NCBI RefSeq assembly: GCF_900176885.1
Contig: NZ_LT839648.1
Location: 587,276-651,275, forward strand
Reading direction: 5' to 3'
From: Oceanobacillus senegalensis
GTDB lineage: Bacteria > Bacillota > Bacilli > Bacillales > Amphibacillaceae
DNA length: 64,000 nt
Below, piece after piece: positions 17,105-24,858 of this stretch. The position numbers and the translations under genes were made by a program. How positions within the stretch are numbered: the stretch's first letter is position 1; every line of letters starts with the position of its first letter. The notes under the pieces are model-generated. The model ran no database searches and was not told the origin of the DNA. It saw only the letters and a list, made by a program, of their open reading frames with translations.

Positions 17105-19087
17105 TTGAGCAGTTATTTAAAGAAGTTAACCGTACTTTTGTTGGTGGCCATTTTTATAGTTGGTTGTCAATCACAGACAGAAGAGGAAGAAAATAACGCT
17201 AACGAGGAAAATAATGTTAATGAACAAAACAACGAGGCAAAAAAAGACACAGGTTTTCCAATCTGGGGATACAATCTTCAACAAACTAGGAATGTCCCCT
17301 ATGACAAAATTACAAAGGATAATGTGAACGATTTAGGTATTGTTTGGCAGTCAGATTTAGCGGATTGGGATGAGGATGTTCCTAATGCGTCAGAGGATTT
17401 CCCAGTCGTAGTGGATGGAGTTATGTATGTAACGACCTCAATGAACCGAGTATTTGCAATAGATGCTTCAAATGGGGAAAAAATTTGGGAATGGAAGCCG
17501 CCTCAAGAAGTGCAAGATCATCTGAATAATGTGGACCTAAAGAATTTACAGATTCTCGCCAGTCGCGGTGTAGCTGTCGCGGAAGATAGTGTATTTGTAC
17601 TTATAGCGGATAACCGTTTAGCAAAACTTGATGCGAAGGATGGAAAGTTGATTAAAATGGTTAATCTATGGGATACCATAGAAGGAGTAACGGTGGAAAA
17701 TAGATATTATGAAACAACGGCTCCTATGTACTATGACGGAAACGTATATGTTGGAAGTAGTGGTGGAGATAATGGTGTTCGTGGCTTTGTGATGGCCTAT
17801 AAAGCAAGCGATTTGGAACCTGCTTGGGACGAACCTTTTTGGACTGTTCCAGAGAAAGGGGAAGACTGGATGCAAGGCGAATACACAGGCGGTGGAACCG
17901 TATGGACCCCGATGGCTTTTGACCCAGAAACCGACATGATGTATTTTGGTACGGGAAATCCTGCCCCTGACTTTTTCGCAGAAAGTCGCCCTGGACCTAA
18001 CCCTTATACCGACTCTGTAGTTGCTCTTGATAGTAAAACAGGCGAATTAATTTGGGCAAATTCAGAAGTTGAACATGATGTATGGGACTATGATGCAGCA
18101 TCTACACCAATGGTTCTTGAAGCTAATGTTAACGATGAAAAGAGGAAAATCGTCGTACATGGGGGCAAAAACGGAAAATGGTTTGCATGGGATGCAGAGT
18201 CGGGCGATACCATTTATGATGGCGTTCCATTTGTCAAAATTAAGCAGACGCCATTACCGACAAATGAGGAGGAAGCTGTGCCTCAATGGCCAGGAACGGA
18301 AGGGGGACAAAATTATGCCCCAGAAACGTATGATCCAAGTACCAATTATGTACTGATTCCTGGGATTAACAAGCCATCTCTAATGATTGCGGCAGAAAAT
18401 CAAGAACAAATTGAGGAACAAGAGGGTTACTTCCCGGGAACGAAGCTGTTACCTACCCCTGAGGATGCTGAGATATCTGGTACAATTACCGCCATCGATG
18501 TGAATACTGGCAAGAAAGCTTACCAATTAAAGACGGAACAACCGATGCGTGGTGGATTTACAAGTACGGCTTCAGGACTTGCATTCTATGGGGAATTGGA
18601 TGGAACGGTCAACGCTCTTGACATCGAAACTGGAGACATATTATGGGAAATGGAAAGCGGTGGGCAGCAGATTATGATGGCTCCTTCCATTTATATGATA
18701 GATGATGAACAGTATGTTACATTCGTCACTGGAACGAAGGTTGTTACCTATGGACTAGGTGGAAAACAAGAGATTACCCCAGAAAAGTCCCCAGAAGGTT
18801 CAGGTGAAGATGAAAATTCTAATGATGGAAGTAGTGGAAATAAAGAAAGTGATAAAAAGCAGCCTACCGCTCTTAACGCCGAAGAAATTTACAATAAGAG
18901 TTGTCTTTCCTGCCATGGGGCGGACCTTGAGGGAGCATCTGGCCCAGGCTTACAACAAATCGGACAGTCTTGGACTGAAGAAGAACTATTTGATCAAATA
19001 ATGAATGGAAGTGGACGGATGCCAGGAGGTCTTGTTAGTGAGAAAGAGGCTGAAGCGCTAGCGGAATGGTTGTCGCAAAAGAAGTAA
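17105..19087 (+). CDS. PQQ-dependent quinohemoprotein dehydrogenase, lipoprotein with C-terminal cytochrome c
   Basis: Likely an alcohol- or aldehyde-oxidising quinoprotein facing outward. A lipobox (AIFIVGCQSQ) anchors it; then an Asn/Glu linker; then an eight-bladed PQQ propeller (about 50-560) with repeated Trp-docking blades (GEKIWEWKPP, GDILWEMESG). Catalytic Asp328 lies in HDVWDYDAAS; Asp330 two residues on matches the D-x-D pair known in lanthanide-dependent XoxF-type enzymes. After an acidic linker comes a monohaem cytochrome c: CLSCH (Cys600, Cys603, His604), with Met in GRMPGG as probable sixth ligand. A longer frame begins at TTG 17090, inside the ribosome site; GGAGG is 8 bases before TTG 17105, which I use. 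The pqq genes follow. Confidence 0.9.
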   Translation: MSSYLKKLTVLLLVAIFIVGCQSQTEEEENNANEENNVNEQNNEAKKDTGFPIWGYNLQQTRNVPYDKITKDNVNDLGIVWQSDLADWDEDVPNASEDFPVVVDGVMYVTTSMNRVFAIDASNGEKIWEWKPPQEVQDHLNNVDLKNLQILASRGVAVAEDSVFVLIADNRLAKLDAKDGKLIKMVNLWDTIEGVTVENRYYETTAPMYYDGNVYVGSSGGDNGVRGFVMAYKASDLEPAWDEPFWTVPEKGEDWMQGEYTGGGTVWTPMAFDPETDMMYFGTGNPAPDFFAESRPGPNPYTDSVVALDSKTGELIWANSEVEHDVWDYDAASTPMVLEANVNDEKRKIVVHGGKNGKWFAWDAESGDTIYDGVPFVKIKQTPLPTNEEEAVPQWPGTEGGQNYAPETYDPSTNYVLIPGINKPSLMIAAENQEQIEEQEGYFPGTKLLPTPEDAEISGTITAIDVNTGKKAYQLKTEQPMRGGFTSTASGLAFYGELDGTVNALDIETGDILWEMESGGQQIMMAPSIYMIDDEQYVTFVTGTKVVTYGLGGKQEITPEKSPEGSGEDENSNDGSSGNKESDKKQPTALNAEEIYNKSCLSCHGADLEGASGPGLQQIGQSWTEEELFDQIMNGSGRMPGGLVSEKEAEALAEWLSQKK

Positions 19088-19131
19088 TATTTTACAGTTA
19101 TAAGTACAATTTTTAAGAAAATCATTTTAAA

Positions 19132-19253
19132 ACGAGGCTTTAGACATAAGGATCACTGCCCCCTATACATTAATACAATATCTAGACAAAAAGATGACGA
19201 ATCATTTTAGATGTTGTTATTTGTGGGGTCCGATTCTTTGTTTAAGGCCTCGT
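19132..19253 (+). repeat. Left copy of a MITE-like palindromic element flanking the pqq block
   Basis: The ends are inverted repeats (ACGAGGCTTTAGACA and TGTTTAAGGCCTCGT). The interior matches, base for base over long runs, the reverse complement of 24439-24563 (shared words include GAGGCTTTAGACA, AAGGATC, CCCTATACA and TTGTTATTTGTG). It carries no ORF and could fold into a long hairpin, so a terminator or processing role is also possible. Confidence 0.8.
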
Positions 19254-19409
19254 ATTTTTGGTGATGTCTTAGGTTATTTTAACTTCTTGCGATCACTTAT
19301 TGCTATATACCAAAGACCATTGTGGTAACTTTAGGACAATTTCAAGTTGAAAAACTTGGTTATTTTGGTATATCTGTTGGCATAAGATAATTTTGAAAGG
19401 ATGAAATAA

Positions 19410-19424
19410 ATATTCCGTGAATAT
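19410..19424 (+). promoter_or_regulatory. Perfect dyad upstream of pqqA, possible operator
   Basis: ATATTC-CGT-GAATAT is a perfect inverted repeat ending 34 bases before the pqqA ATG. Its position suits a repressor or activator site, but no cognate regulator is identifiable nearby. Confidence 0.4.
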
Positions 19425-19458
19425 CATTATGATTGTTGTTTATAAGGGGGTGACTAGT

Positions 19459-19542
19459 ATGTGGGTTATACCTGAGTATAAAGTGATTAATACAGCCTCA
19501 GAGGTGACAGCATATTCTTACATCGGTAAGGTCAGCAGGTAG
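19459..19542 (+). CDS. pqqA: PQQ precursor peptide PqqA
   Basis: A 27-codon gene, MWVIPEYKVINTASEVTA followed by YSYIGKVSR. PQQ is built from a Glu and a Tyr of PqqA spaced E-x3-Y; here Glu15-V-T-A-Tyr19 fits exactly, and the EVTxY core with a short basic tail resembles proteobacterial PqqA (which also often begins MWxxP). AAGGGGG lies 7-8 bases before the ATG. It sits first in the block, before pqqB, as in many pqq operons. The peptide is slightly longer than the usual 22-24 residues because of its extra C-terminal residues. PqqE and PqqD encoded downstream would bind and crosslink it. Confidence 0.88.
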   Translation: MWVIPEYKVINTASEVTAYSYIGKVSR

Positions 19543-19672
19543 TATAAATTTTGCATGTATGCCCTTTTAAGCAATTAATCATTAATAATGCTTAGACGGG
19601 AAGTTGGTCTAAAAGTGTGGGACGTAGTTAAAAGCAATGTTTTACAGATACAGTAGAAAGGATTGAAGACAA

Positions 19673-20605
19673 ATACGAATTAGAGTCTTAGGAGTAGCGG
19701 CTGGGGGAGGTTTTCCGCAATGGAATTGTGCTTGTCCCAATTGTCAGGGTGCACGCGCTGGGGATGATGTACAGGGACCATTGTTACAATCTTCTATTGC
19801 AGTAAGTCCTAATGAAAAGGACTGGTATCTTATTAATGCAGGCCCGGATGTAGGTAGACAAATTGAATCCTTCGCTGCACTTCATGCGGGTCCTGGAATT
19901 AGAGAGACACCTTTAGCCGGAGTTATTTTAACCGATGCTGAGCTTGATCATACAATTGGATTATTGTCACTTAGAGAAGGTTCTAATTTGACGATATATG
20001 GAACGGAAACAGTAAGAAGATGCTTAAATATCTCTTTTCCAGTAATGCCGATGCTTAAAAATTATTGTTCATGGGAATGGCGTTCTCTTTATACCGACGT
20101 GAAACAAAAAGTAGGAGGTTTAGGTGAAGAATTGGGAGGAACCATGATTATTGAAACGGTCCCCATATCAAGCAAACCTCCTCTTTATGCTGAAGCGAAC
20201 AACGGTGTTCATGACCACGAAGATATTTGGGAGGTCGGTTTGCTTCTTCATAACAAGCGTTCCGGAAGATGTCTTGCTTATTTTCCAGCATTAGATAGGA
20301 TAACCCCAGAAATAGAAGAATGCCTTAAGCAAGCCGATATCTTGATGGTCGACGGAACCTTTTGGTCAGAAGATGAATTGGTCAAATTGGGCGCAACTGA
20401 GCGGAACGCAAGTGATATGGGGCATCTTCCAATTAGTGGACCAGCGGGCATTATGGAAAAATTGTCCTACTACCCCAAACAACGGAAAATCCTGATTCAC
20501 ATTAACAACAGTAATCCGATTTTGAAAAGGGGTTCAAAGGAAATAGAGACATTAAGACAAAAGGGGATTGAGGTTGCCTATGAAGGTATGGAACTGGAGG
20601 TTTGA
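19673..20605 (+). CDS. pqqB: PQQ biosynthesis protein PqqB (metallo-beta-lactamase fold)
   Basis: PqqB is an iron/zinc hydroxylase-like protein of the beta-lactamase fold acting on the crosslinked Glu-Tyr intermediate. The sequence begins RVLGVAAGGGFPQWNCAC, then PNCQGAR (structural CxCxxC zinc site), QSSIAVS, LINAGPDVGRQIESF, and LTDAELDHTIGLLSLREG carrying the family's D-H metal motif. No ATG, GTG or TTG lies in frame before this conserved start: a TGA ends the frame at 19664-19666. Translation may start at a rare ATA (19673) or ATT (19679). Alternatively, one extra A in ACAAATACG has displaced a TTG start (TTGAAGACA at 19663). The end overlaps pqqC. Confidence 0.85.
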   Translation: MRIRVLGVAAGGGFPQWNCACPNCQGARAGDDVQGPLLQSSIAVSPNEKDWYLINAGPDVGRQIESFAALHAGPGIRETPLAGVILTDAELDHTIGLLSLREGSNLTIYGTETVRRCLNISFPVMPMLKNYCSWEWRSLYTDVKQKVGGLGEELGGTMIIETVPISSKPPLYAEANNGVHDHEDIWEVGLLLHNKRSGRCLAYFPALDRITPEIEECLKQADILMVDGTFWSEDELVKLGATERNASDMGHLPISGPAGIMEKLSYYPKQRKILIHINNSNPILKRGSKEIETLRQKGIEVAYEGMELEV

Positions 20606-20607
20606 TG

Positions 20608-21342
20608 ATGCTTGAACAAGAAGGGCTACATTATAATAAATCCCCAGAAAAAGAAGAACCGTGGACCAAAGATGAGTTCAGACAGCAATTAATTGAAGTT
20701 GGCCGATCTTCCTATCATGACAAACATCCCTTTCATGTGGCGATGCACGAAGGGGCTTTAAGCCAAAAGCAAATTAAGGGATGGGTGGCCAATCGATATT
20801 ACTACCAGAAGTCGGTTCCAATTAAAGATGCCGTCATCTTGTCTAAACTTCCATCAAGAGATTTTCGCCGTGAATGGATTCAACGAATCATTGATCATGA
20901 TGGGAACGATGAGGTAGAAGGTGGAATTGAGGCATGGTTGAAGCTTGGCGAAGCTGTGGGATTGTCCCGGCAGGAAGTTTTGCGGGAAGACCATGTGGTA
21001 CCAGGAGTCCGATTTTCTGTAGACGCCTATGTGAACTTCGCACGGGAAAAGTCATGGACTGAAGCGGTTGCCTCCTCTTTAACTGAATTGTTTTCTCCGA
21101 TTCTAATGAAAGAGAGGATTAAGATCCTTGAGCGACTGTATCCGTGGATTGATAGTTCAGGACTCGGCTATTTTCGAAATCGCCTAACACAAGCACCACG
21201 TGATACGGAATTTGCACTCAGGGTTGTTTTAGATTATTGTCAGACGCGAAAAGAACAACAGCAAGCTGTCGATGCATTACGTTTTAAATGTGATGTATTG
21301 TGGGCGCAGCTCGATGCCATTGAAAAGGCTTATCACAACTAA
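20608..21342 (+). CDS. pqqC: Pyrroloquinoline-quinone synthase PqqC
   Basis: Cofactor-free oxidase that performs the last ring closure and eight-electron oxidation to PQQ. The ~244-residue product has the PqqC heme-oxygenase-like helical bundle with YHDKHPFHVAMHEG, ANRYYYQKSVPIKDA, RIIDHDG, REDHVVPGVRFSVDAYVNF and a late ALRFKCDVLWAQLDA, where the conserved His, Arg and Tyr active-site residues lie. ATG codons occur at 20605 (overlapping the pqqB stop) and 20608; GGAGG is 4 and 7 bases away respectively, favouring 20608. Length is normal for the family. Confidence 0.95.
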   Translation: MLEQEGLHYNKSPEKEEPWTKDEFRQQLIEVGRSSYHDKHPFHVAMHEGALSQKQIKGWVANRYYYQKSVPIKDAVILSKLPSRDFRREWIQRIIDHDGNDEVEGGIEAWLKLGEAVGLSRQEVLREDHVVPGVRFSVDAYVNFAREKSWTEAVASSLTELFSPILMKERIKILERLYPWIDSSGLGYFRNRLTQAPRDTEFALRVVLDYCQTRKEQQQAVDALRFKCDVLWAQLDAIEKAYHN

Positions 21343-21379
21343 GAAATGTGTAAGTATTGGATTGGTGGTGGAGTAAATC

Positions 21380-21703
21380 TTGTCTAGTAAGTTTCCAAAA
21401 CTCGCACCAAAAGGTCGACTGAAATTTGATAAAATAAGGAAGAAACATCTACTATTATTACCAGAAAGGGTAGTGGTTTTGAACGAAACTGCTGCATCTA
21501 TACTTACTCTATGTGACGGAAATGAAACGGTTCATACCATCACTGAAAAAATGAGAAAATCGTTTAAGACAAATTCTACCGAAAAAGACGCAAATGCATT
21601 GGAAGATTTTGAAGGGATGAAGGAAGACATCAATAATTTTCTAAGAGAGATGGTTGATCAAGGGTGGGTGATAATCCAAGATGGTAGAGTTGAAGAAAAA
21701 TAG
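21380..21703 (+). CDS. pqqD: PqqA-binding chaperone PqqD
   Basis: PqqD is the founding RiPP recognition element: a small winged-helix protein that binds PqqA and presents it to PqqE. The 107-residue product shows PKLAPKGRLKFDKIRKKHLLLLPERVVVLNETAASILTLCDG, given here as separate family blocks (the VVLNETAASIL and DGNETV segments are diagnostic), and ends in a hydrophobic helix (INNFLREMVDQGWV). It starts at TTG, with GGTGGAG about 7 bases upstream. The central stretch (about 55-80) is longer than in proteobacterial PqqD (~90 residues). It overlaps pqqE by 23 bases in a different frame, so the two are probably translationally coupled. Confidence 0.92.
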   Translation: MSSKFPKLAPKGRLKFDKIRKKHLLLLPERVVVLNETAASILTLCDGNETVHTITEKMRKSFKTNSTEKDANALEDFEGMKEDINNFLREMVDQGWVIIQDGRVEEK

Positions 21704-22802
21704 TGTTCAGCCTCCTTACTCGTTACTGGCCGAGTTAACACATCGTTGTCCCTTGCATTGTCCTTATTGTTCGAACCCGCTAGAAATGACATTAAAGGAA
21801 ATGGAACAGGCAACGGAAGACTGGTGCAGGGTATTATCGGAAGCGGCGGACCTTGGTGTCGTTGAAGTTCACTTTTCTGGCGGGGAACCACTTTTATGGG
21901 GAGAGGACTTGGAGGTCCTCATCTCCCATGCTACTTCAATGGATATGTATACCAATCTCATTACAAGTGGAATCGGTTTAACAAAGGAAAAAGCCATTCG
22001 ATTCGAAGCGGCGGGGTTAGCTAATGTGCAGGTAAGCTTTCAAGCGGGGGAAGCTAAGCTTTCGGATAGAATAGGCGGCTTTAAAGCTTTTGATAAAAAG
22101 AAGGAAGCTGTAAAAGCGATAAAAGAAGCTGGAATGCATTTATCCTTAAATGTTGTGCTGCACCGTATGAATATTGATCATTTAGATGAAATTATTATGC
22201 TTGCCGAGGAAATGGGAGCAGAACGTCTTGAATTAGCCAATACACAGTATTATAATTGGGCTCTACTCAACCGGGAACAACTCTTGCCAAGCCGAAAGCA
22301 GATTGAACGGGCAAGCGAGATTTACGACGCAGCAAAAAAGCGAATTGGAAATAACATGGAGATTATTTGGGTTATTCCCGATTACTACGCATCGACCCCT
22401 AAGCCTTGTATGGGCGGATGGGGAACAATCGGTCTTACGGTAGCACCGAATGGAGATGTCCTTCCATGCCCGACTGCTGGGATTATTGAAGGAATTTCCT
22501 TTGAAAATGTTCGGGAGCTGTCATTAAGTCATATTTGGTATGAATCGGACTCTTTTAATCGTTTTCGTGGTGAGGAATGGATGCCTAATACTTGTAAATC
22601 ATGTGATTTACGGGAACAAGACGGAGGTGGTTGCCGCTGTCAAGCTTTCGCTTTAACTGGAGATGCATATGCAATTGATCCAGTCTGTCAATGGTCGCCA
22701 AATCAATCGATAATTGAAGAGGCAGTACAGGATGCAAATATCAATCGTAAGAAACAGGCATCCCCAATGATTTATCGAAAATATCCAAAGTATAAAAAAT
22801 AG
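21681..22802 (+). CDS. pqqE: PqqA peptide cyclase PqqE (radical SAM/SPASM)
   Basis: PqqE forms the carbon-carbon bond between Glu and Tyr of PqqA. The 373-residue protein has the radical-SAM triad RCPLHCPYC (C-x3-C-x2-C, about residues 18-25), the SAM-binding HFSGGEPLLW, and a C-terminal SPASM region binding auxiliary Fe-S clusters: CMGGWGTIGLTVAPNGDVLPCP, EEWMPNTCKSCDLREQDGGGCRC and IDPVCQW, quoted here as blocks. Length and order match proteobacterial PqqE. It is the last biosynthetic gene and is followed by a terminator-like hairpin. Confidence 0.95.
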   Translation: MVELKKNSVQPPYSLLAELTHRCPLHCPYCSNPLEMTLKEMEQATEDWCRVLSEAADLGVVEVHFSGGEPLLWGEDLEVLISHATSMDMYTNLITSGIGLTKEKAIRFEAAGLANVQVSFQAGEAKLSDRIGGFKAFDKKKEAVKAIKEAGMHLSLNVVLHRMNIDHLDEIIMLAEEMGAERLELANTQYYNWALLNREQLLPSRKQIERASEIYDAAKKRIGNNMEIIWVIPDYYASTPKPCMGGWGTIGLTVAPNGDVLPCPTAGIIEGISFENVRELSLSHIWYESDSFNRFRGEEWMPNTCKSCDLREQDGGGCRCQAFALTGDAYAIDPVCQWSPNQSIIEEAVQDANINRKKQASPMIYRKYPKYKK

Positions 22803-22815
22803 AGTTTGCATATTC

Positions 22816-22852
22816 GGTGCTACAGGTCAAGATTACCTTTAGCACCTTTTTC
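22816..22852 (+). terminator. Terminator after pqqE
   Basis: GGTGCT pairs with AGCACC (with an inner AGGT/ACCT pairing), followed by TTTTTCT. Confidence 0.7.
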
Positions 22853-22969
22853 TATTGTGCATAAATGTGCGCCTGGTTTGGAAGGCTTTTAGATAGAACC
22901 TTCTAGAATTTCTCAAATTAGTTGCATTACCCTTCTATCCGAATTTAAAAATATGCAAATAGAAATGAA

Positions 22970-24265
22970 GTGTTGAAAAAAATGTTTGTTAGAGCAGATA
23001 ATATAGAGAACGGACAAATCCATCCGGCGGTTAGAAAACTTATGTTGGTTAATGCTATACGAAGTATTGGACAAGGTCTGATGTTTGTTGTTTTAACTTT
23101 ATACCTTGATGCGTTAGGGTGGAGCACAGTAGCGATAGGGAGTGTGCTTAGTGCCAGTGGATTACTCGGTGTCATACTTGCACCATTAATAGGTGTTTTA
23201 AGTGATCGATACGGAAGGAAACCGTTCACCCTTTTTTCTGAACTTTTAACAGCTGGATGTGCATTAATTGGAATATTATCGACTAACCCTATTATGTTGT
23301 TTATAGCCATCTCACTTTCTGGTTTTGGGAAAGCGGATGCAGGTTCACCTAATCCGTTTGCACCAGCGGAACAAGCGTGGTTCGCATCATTTATCCCAAT
23401 AAGTGAACGTGGGAAAATATATAGTCTGAATAACGCAATTAGTTTTTTTGGAATGGCGACGGGTGCAATCCTAGTTGGGACAATAAGAATAGAGGGATAT
23501 AACTTTTTAGAAATATCTTCCTACCAGTTAGTATTTTGTTTTATTTTTGTTTTATCGCTTGTTACTACTTTGATTATTTTAACTGTTGAGGGGGAAGAAG
23601 CTATAAATTATCAGGGGAATAGAGATGAGGTATCGTCTAGAGATAAGGGATCGGAGAATAATGAAAAGAAATCGAGACAAAAAGAAAATGTTGCGATACT
23701 GAAGCTTGCAGCGATTAATATTCTAAACGGGATTGCCATAGGATTGACGGGGCCGATGATGTCCTATTGGTTTTCAACAAAATTCGGGGTAAGCATTAAT
23801 CTAATTGGTGGCGCTTTAGCTTTGACCTTTTTCACAACAGGTATCACCTCGATTTTGCAAGCAAAAATTTCCCACAAACATGGAACTGTTCGATCCATTG
23901 TGTTTGTTCGTTACATAGCAAGCCTACTTTTAATTTTACTGCCTTTACTACCATCTTTTGCTCTTGTTTCTGTCATTTATATCCTTCGTACGGCATTAAA
24001 CCGGGGTACACAAGGGGCTCAACAAGCACTAAGTGTTAGTTTGACTCGTGGGAAGCGTCGGGGCTTTGCATCAAGTATTAACATTTTTTCAATGCGTCTG
24101 CCAATTTCAATTGGCCCGTATATTACAGGACACCTTTTTGGATTAGGTGCACTGTCTCTACCATTTTATATAGCCTCTGGTTTACAACTTAGTTTCGCTT
24201 ATTTATACGGAAAAAGCTTTCGATCTTATGATACTAGCATAACGTTGCAGACTTCATCCAAGTGA
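22970..24265 (+). CDS. MFS transporter, possible PQQ exporter or partner
   Basis: A 431-residue transporter with about 12 membrane helices and the MFS A-motif GVLSDRYGRKP after helix 2, split by a charged central loop (about 210-245). It lies 167 bases after pqqE, inside the pair of inverted palindromic elements, and on the same strand, so a link to PQQ (export or substrate uptake) is a reasonable inference. Nothing in the sequence itself proves specificity. The GTG start is poorly supported because no good ribosome site precedes it; the ATG at 22982 is no better. A multidrug- or sugar-type carrier is the alternative. Confidence 0.75.
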   Translation: MLKKMFVRADNIENGQIHPAVRKLMLVNAIRSIGQGLMFVVLTLYLDALGWSTVAIGSVLSASGLLGVILAPLIGVLSDRYGRKPFTLFSELLTAGCALIGILSTNPIMLFIAISLSGFGKADAGSPNPFAPAEQAWFASFIPISERGKIYSLNNAISFFGMATGAILVGTIRIEGYNFLEISSYQLVFCFIFVLSLVTTLIILTVEGEEAINYQGNRDEVSSRDKGSENNEKKSRQKENVAILKLAAINILNGIAIGLTGPMMSYWFSTKFGVSINLIGGALALTFFTTGITSILQAKISHKHGTVRSIVFVRYIASLLLILLPLLPSFALVSVIYILRTALNRGTQGAQQALSVSLTRGKRRGFASSINIFSMRLPISIGPYITGHLFGLGALSLPFYIASGLQLSFAYLYGKSFRSYDTSITLQTSSK

Positions 24266-24420
24266 GTTTTGTTTTATGTTCGAGCATTAACAGTTTCCCG
24301 TTAGAACAATTATGTTTATTTGGACAAAAAATGAATCTTTCACCAGTGGAGGTATTAACGACGTACACGACGTGGTAGTGCTAAGACATAAGGACGCCCC
24401 AGATTTTAGTCGGTCTTACC

Positions 24421-24435
24421 CTTAACCTGCGATAA
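24421..24435 (-). repeat. TTATCGCAGGTTAAG dispersed repeat, reverse-strand copy
   Basis: The reverse complement reads TTATCGCAGGTTAAGGG, identical to the start of the copies at 42079, 43963 and 45254. It directly abuts the T-run of the palindromic element to its right. Confidence 0.75.
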
Positions 24436-24438
24436 AAA

Positions 24439-24563
24439 ATGAGGCTTTAGTCAAAACAAAGGGCCAAACCTCACAAATAACAATATCTAGGGAAGTTCGT
24501 AAGTTTTTTATCTAGACATTACATTATTGTATAGGGGTTAGATCCTTTTGTCTAAAGCCTCAT
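24439..24563 (-). repeat. Right copy (inverted) of the MITE-like element flanking the pqq block
   Basis: The terminal inverted repeats ATGAGGCTTTAGTCA and TGTCTAAAGCCTCAT bound the element. Its reverse complement aligns along its length with 19132-19253, so the two copies face each other across the pqqA-E and transporter genes. Confidence 0.8.
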
Positions 24564-24609
24564 TTAACACGCCAAATGGGTTCATTTCTTAAGAATAATA
24601 GTTTTTAAC

Positions 24610-24858
24610 TTACTTTTCTGCAATTGTATCTGCATGATTTAATGTTGTTTTCTGACCCGTTGTTGAAAATTTAGAAGGTTCACTTTTGCTTACTAGTCTT
24701 CCAACCTGCCACCCAATTACCATATTGACCAGACCCATGAGGGTGAATAATAAATAGTCCCCAAATGGCTCAGGGAGTATAAGGTCGAGGGTCAACCATA
24801 TACCAGCTGTTGCAGCCCCAATAATTGCTCCTATTATTGCTTTATAGTAACCTTTCAT
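24610..24858 (-). CDS. Small two-helix membrane protein of unknown function
   Basis: An 82-residue product with two hydrophobic helices (about 7-25 and 34-54) rich in Gly and Ala, followed by a polar tail. The ATG is well supported by AAGGAGGTGCGAAGG. I do not recognise a family. It lies just outside the right palindromic element and points toward it. Confidence 0.6.
   Translation of the reverse strand: MKGYYKAIIGAIIGAATAGIWLTLDLILPEPFGDYLLFTLMGLVNMVIGWQVGRLVSKSEPSKFSTTGQKTTLNHADTIAEK

Larger units (their letters stand above)
19089..19458. other. Region between the PQQ dehydrogenase and pqqA
   Basis: Holds the 122-bp palindromic element at 19132-19253 and a 15-bp dyad at 19410-19424 in the presumed pqqA promoter. 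No other gene is seen here. Confidence 0.6.
24266..24609. other. Intergenic region with the right flanking element
   Basis: Contains a reverse-oriented TTATCGCAGGTTAAGGG motif (24419-24435) abutting the 125-bp palindromic element at 24439-24563. No ORF is supported. Confidence 0.6.
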
